Source: an uncultured Flavobacteriaceae bacterium
GTDB lineage: Bacteria > Bacteroidota > Bacteroidia > Flavobacteriales > Flavobacteriaceae
NCBI GenBank assembly: GCA_947493535.1
Contig: CANLRK010000002.1
Coordinates: 186,001 to 250,000 of the forward strand
DNA: 64,000 nucleotides
Direction: 5' to 3'
Position 1 is the stretch's first letter. Every line of letters begins with the position of its first letter. Below the pieces are notes generated by a model, which saw only the letters and a program-made list of their open reading frames with translations, was not told the origin of the DNA and did not search any database. This document shows, in pieces, positions 61,294 to 64,000 of the stretch. Made by a program: the position numbers and the translations under genes.

Positions 61294-63150
61294 ATGTGTG
61301 GTATTTTAGGCGAATTTATAAGTTCAGGTAGTTTAACCAATAGAAATACGTTTACTAAACTAAACAACTTAAATTATCACAGAGGTCCAGATATGGAAGG
61401 GTATTGGACTAATGAAGCTAATTGTCAGTTAGGATTTAGGCGTTTGTCAATTCTAGATTTATCTGTTGAAGGAAACCAACCAATACAATCTAATAACGGT
61501 AGGTTTACTATGACATTTAATGGCGAAATATACAATTTCCTGACTATTAAGAAAGGGCTACTAGCACATGGAATTGAATTTAAAAGCACTTCAGATTCCG
61601 AGGTGTTGGTTAATGCTTTTCAGGTTTTTGGTATTACCAAAACATTAGACATGATTGATGGGATGTTTGCTATAGGTTTGTATGACAGCGTAGCAGATAC
61701 TATATATTTAATACGAGATTTTGCAGGTATAAAGCCTTTGTTTTATGGAGTTAAAAACGGAAATATTGTCTTTGGTAGTAGGTATGATCAGGTAACCAAG
61801 CATCCTAACTTTATAAACAATGGTTTAGATGAGGCAGTGGTGCATACCTATATGCAAAGTCATTATTTGCCAGCACCATATGGTATTCAAAAATATACTT
61901 ATCAGGTAGAACCAGGCCAAATAGTAACAGTAAATAAATCAGGACAACTGTCAAAAGACTATTATTGGCGTTTGCCCAAGGAAAATCCATTGTCTGTAAT
62001 TGAAAATGAATCAATTGCTAAGCAAACAATATTAACCGCTTTGAATGATGCGGTTAAAAGTGAATTGGTGGCCGATGTTCCTGTAGGATCCTTCTTGTCA
62101 GGAGGTATAGATTCTCCGTTAATAACTTATTTTGCAAATAAGAATTTACCTCACATTAAATCCTATACCATTGGTAGTGATAGTAAATTATTAGATGAAA
62201 CTCAAAAAGCTAAAGAGTATTCAGAATTAATAGGTTCACAACATTTTGTTGAACAGATGAAATCTAAACATGCTGCAAGTATTTTGGAAGATTGTATGAA
62301 CAATTTACAAGAACCCTTTGCCGATTTTTCTTTAATACCTACATACTATGTGTCTAAAATAGCTAAAGATAATGGAAGTACAGTAGTACTTTCAGGTGAT
62401 GGTGCCGATGAATTATTTTTTGGCTACAAGCGTTATGAGTCAATACTAAAAAATATACCGTATAATTTTATTCCTAAACCCTTACGTTACACTGCCTACG
62501 GCATGGATAAAGTATTGTTTAAGAACAAACATATTAATAGTAATTTTTTAAAGGATACTTATGCAGAAGCACATAGAGCGCTACATTCTAGAATTGATGA
62601 TACCACTTTAAAAAGAGTATTTAATACTAGTACAGTAGCCAGACTACCTATGCCAGCCTATACCTATGCTAATGGTGCTACAGAAACAGATATTTTGCAG
62701 GCAATGCGTTATGGTGAGTTTTATGATATGATGCAAAAAACACTAGTTAAAGTTGATAGAATGAGCATGGCACACTCTATTGAAGTGCGTGTACCTTTTT
62801 TGAAGAAATCGTTTATAGAAACTGCGCTTCAAATACATCCGTCATTATCATATAAAAACGGAGGTACAAAACTAATTTTAAAAGATGTCCTACGTACAGT
62901 GTTACCAAAAGCTCCTATCGACAAAGTAAAAAAAGGCTTTGGTGTCCCTTTAGAAAAATGGTTGAGAGAACAACTTAAAGAACCTGTAGAGGATGCTCTT
63001 TTTAGTAAATCTTTTTTGACTAGTTTTAATATTTCTGAAACTGTATTGCAACAAATCTGGAAAACACATCAAACTAAACAGAAAGATCAGAAATGGGTTA
63101 TATTTACCTTATATTCATTAGCTAAATGGCACGAAAACTTAAAAAGATAA
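61294..63150 (+). CDS. asnB: Glutamine-hydrolysing asparagine synthase
   Basis: 618 residues. Glutaminase domain with nucleophile Cys2 (MCGILGEF), NHRGPD-type YHRGPDMEGYW and FNGEIYNF; synthetase domain with PP-loop GSFLSGGIDSPLITYFA and SGDGADELFFGYKRY. In polysaccharide loci such proteins often transfer an amide nitrogen to a sugar carboxylate instead of making asparagine; which applies here is not decided by sequence. It overlaps the final gene by 25 bases. Confidence 0.93.
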   Translation: MCGILGEFISSGSLTNRNTFTKLNNLNYHRGPDMEGYWTNEANCQLGFRRLSILDLSVEGNQPIQSNNGRFTMTFNGEIYNFLTIKKGLLAHGIEFKSTSDSEVLVNAFQVFGITKTLDMIDGMFAIGLYDSVADTIYLIRDFAGIKPLFYGVKNGNIVFGSRYDQVTKHPNFINNGLDEAVVHTYMQSHYLPAPYGIQKYTYQVEPGQIVTVNKSGQLSKDYYWRLPKENPLSVIENESIAKQTILTALNDAVKSELVADVPVGSFLSGGIDSPLITYFANKNLPHIKSYTIGSDSKLLDETQKAKEYSELIGSQHFVEQMKSKHAASILEDCMNNLQEPFADFSLIPTYYVSKIAKDNGSTVVLSGDGADELFFGYKRYESILKNIPYNFIPKPLRYTAYGMDKVLFKNKHINSNFLKDTYAEAHRALHSRIDDTTLKRVFNTSTVARLPMPAYTYANGATETDILQAMRYGEFYDMMQKTLVKVDRMSMAHSIEVRVPFLKKSFIETALQIHPSLSYKNGGTKLILKDVLRTVLPKAPIDKVKKGFGVPLEKWLREQLKEPVEDALFSKSFLTSFNISETVLQQIWKTHQTKQKDQKWVIFTLYSLAKWHENLKR

Positions 63151-64000
63151 AAGTACTATTTACAATACCTGATTTTGACACAGCAGGTAGTGGTAAAGCT
63201 TTGCTAAAAATAGCAACAAGGTTAAATAAAGCGGTTTTTGAGCCACACATAGCTTGTATGCACAATAGAGGTGCTTTTTTTAAAGTGGTTGCAGATAGTG
63301 GTATACCTGTGCATGTTTTTCAGTATACAACCCCCATGAAACCATACCATAAAGGTATTTGGAATAGCTTAAAAATAGCAAAAAAATTTCGTGAAATAGC
63401 ACCAGATATAATACATAGTTTCCATTTTAGTGCAGATTATTCTGAGGCATTAGCAGCACGATTGGCTGGTGTTAAATGGATTTATAGTAAAAAAAACATG
63501 AGCTGGGGAGGCAGCTCTAAAAATAGTTGGCACATGAGAACATTTCTGGCTCATCACGTGATATATCAAAATACCGATATGAAAAAGCAGTTTTTTCCAA
63601 AGTTAAATAACACTAGCTTTATTCCTCGTGGCGTTGATGTAGGTGAGTTTAGTTATGGTGCTCCTAATAAAGAGTTATTAAAAAAGTATACGATAAGCGC
63701 TCAAGATAGAATTGTAATTGCGGTTGCTAATTTAGTACCCTTAAAAGGAGTTGATGTGTTGATAAAAGCATTTAATCAACAAGAATTAAAGGCGAATAAG
63801 TGGAAATTACTTATAGTGGGTGATGATAAGAATGCGTATGGAAAAGAATTAAAACAGCTAGTTAAAACACTTAAAATAGAAGGAAAAGTAATTTTTACGG
63901 GTAAAGTTCTTAATGTTAACGAACATTTAAATTTAGCTCAAATTTTTGTGCTTCCAACAATTTTTAAAGGTGAAGGGTCACCTGTAGCTATGTTAGAAGC
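63126..64000 (+). CDS. Family 4 glycosyltransferase, cut by the right edge
   Basis: The frame opens at the ATG at 63126, inside the 3' end of asnB, and runs off the window (291 residues seen). N-terminal LFTIPDFDTAGSGKALLKIA is a GT-B donor/acceptor loop; KWIYSKKNMSWGG and IPRGVDVGEF lead into the C-terminal domain with VAVANLVPLKGVDVLIKAF, LLIVGDDKNAYG and GEGSPVAMLEA, the EX7E-type motif. It shows that the polysaccharide locus continues to the right. Confidence 0.9.
   Translation, partial: MARKLKKIKVLFTIPDFDTAGSGKALLKIATRLNKAVFEPHIACMHNRGAFFKVVADSGIPVHVFQYTTPMKPYHKGIWNSLKIAKKFREIAPDIIHSFHFSADYSEALAARLAGVKWIYSKKNMSWGGSSKNSWHMRTFLAHHVIYQNTDMKKQFFPKLNNTSFIPRGVDVGEFSYGAPNKELLKKYTISAQDRIVIAVANLVPLKGVDVLIKAFNQQELKANKWKLLIVGDDKNAYGKELKQLVKTLKIEGKVIFTGKVLNVNEHLNLAQIFVLPTIFKGEGSPVAMLE

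Overview
The window looks like the chromosome of a marine-type Flavobacteriaceae bacterium (Bacteroidota). Evidence: the DNA is AT-rich, a secreted M36 protease carries a type IX secretion C-terminal tail, the DNA shows TAnnTTTG-type -7 promoter elements, tlpA-tpiA-prmA-clpS form a compact operon, and SecA and ClpC have the family's usual lengths. I cannot name the genus from sequence reading alone.

Layout. (1) 1-18533 is mostly core genome: a plus-strand operon (secreted protein, ABC permease, TlpA-like thioredoxin, tpiA, prmA, clpS), the M36 protease, clpC (minus), gyrA, a TPR protein, an NlpC/P60 hydrolase, a thiolase and a PgpH-type HD phosphohydrolase. (2) 18652-18935 is a tRNA operon (Ser-GCT, Pro-TGG, Arg-TCT) behind a strong Bacteroidota promoter. 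(3) 19076-24276 is an accessory island directly downstream of tRNA-Arg. It holds a decayed phage-type integrase, three minus-strand genes for exported proteins, each bounded by its own inverted repeat and separated by attC-like imperfect palindromes, a complete tyrosine recombinase next to them, and a Zn-ribbon gene broken by a stop codon. (4) 24306-34480 is core genome again: msrB, msrA, meaB, an M23 peptidase, secA, a DUF2795 protein, a PduO-type cobalamin adenosyltransferase, a methyltransferase-like protein and an ABC-F ATPase. (5) 34591 to the right edge is one large surface-polysaccharide locus.

The polysaccharide locus combines a Wza-like outer-membrane export lipoprotein, a Wzc-like co-polymerase/kinase with a Gly-Tyr tail, a Wzm/Wzt ABC exporter, at least eight glycosyltransferases, two amino-deoxysugar aminotransferases with acyltransferases (WecE/WecD-like and VioA/WbqC/PglD-like), three sulfotransferase-like proteins, and a full PAPS-making and PAP-recycling module (cysQ, DUF2061, cysC, cysD, cysN) without a PAPS reductase. 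The simplest reading is a sulfated capsule or exopolysaccharide carrying N-acylated 4-amino-4,6-dideoxyhexoses. Two asparagine-synthetase-type proteins may add amide groups.

The most unusual part is the island at 19849-23808. The gene-specific repeats pair across each gene, the stop codons of two genes lie inside their repeats, and the sites between genes fold as long hairpins. This is the organisation of integron cassettes, but the neighbouring recombinase lacks the internal insertion that defines IntI. It may be an integron-like cassette system of Bacteroidota. The repeats are seen directly; the mechanism is inference.
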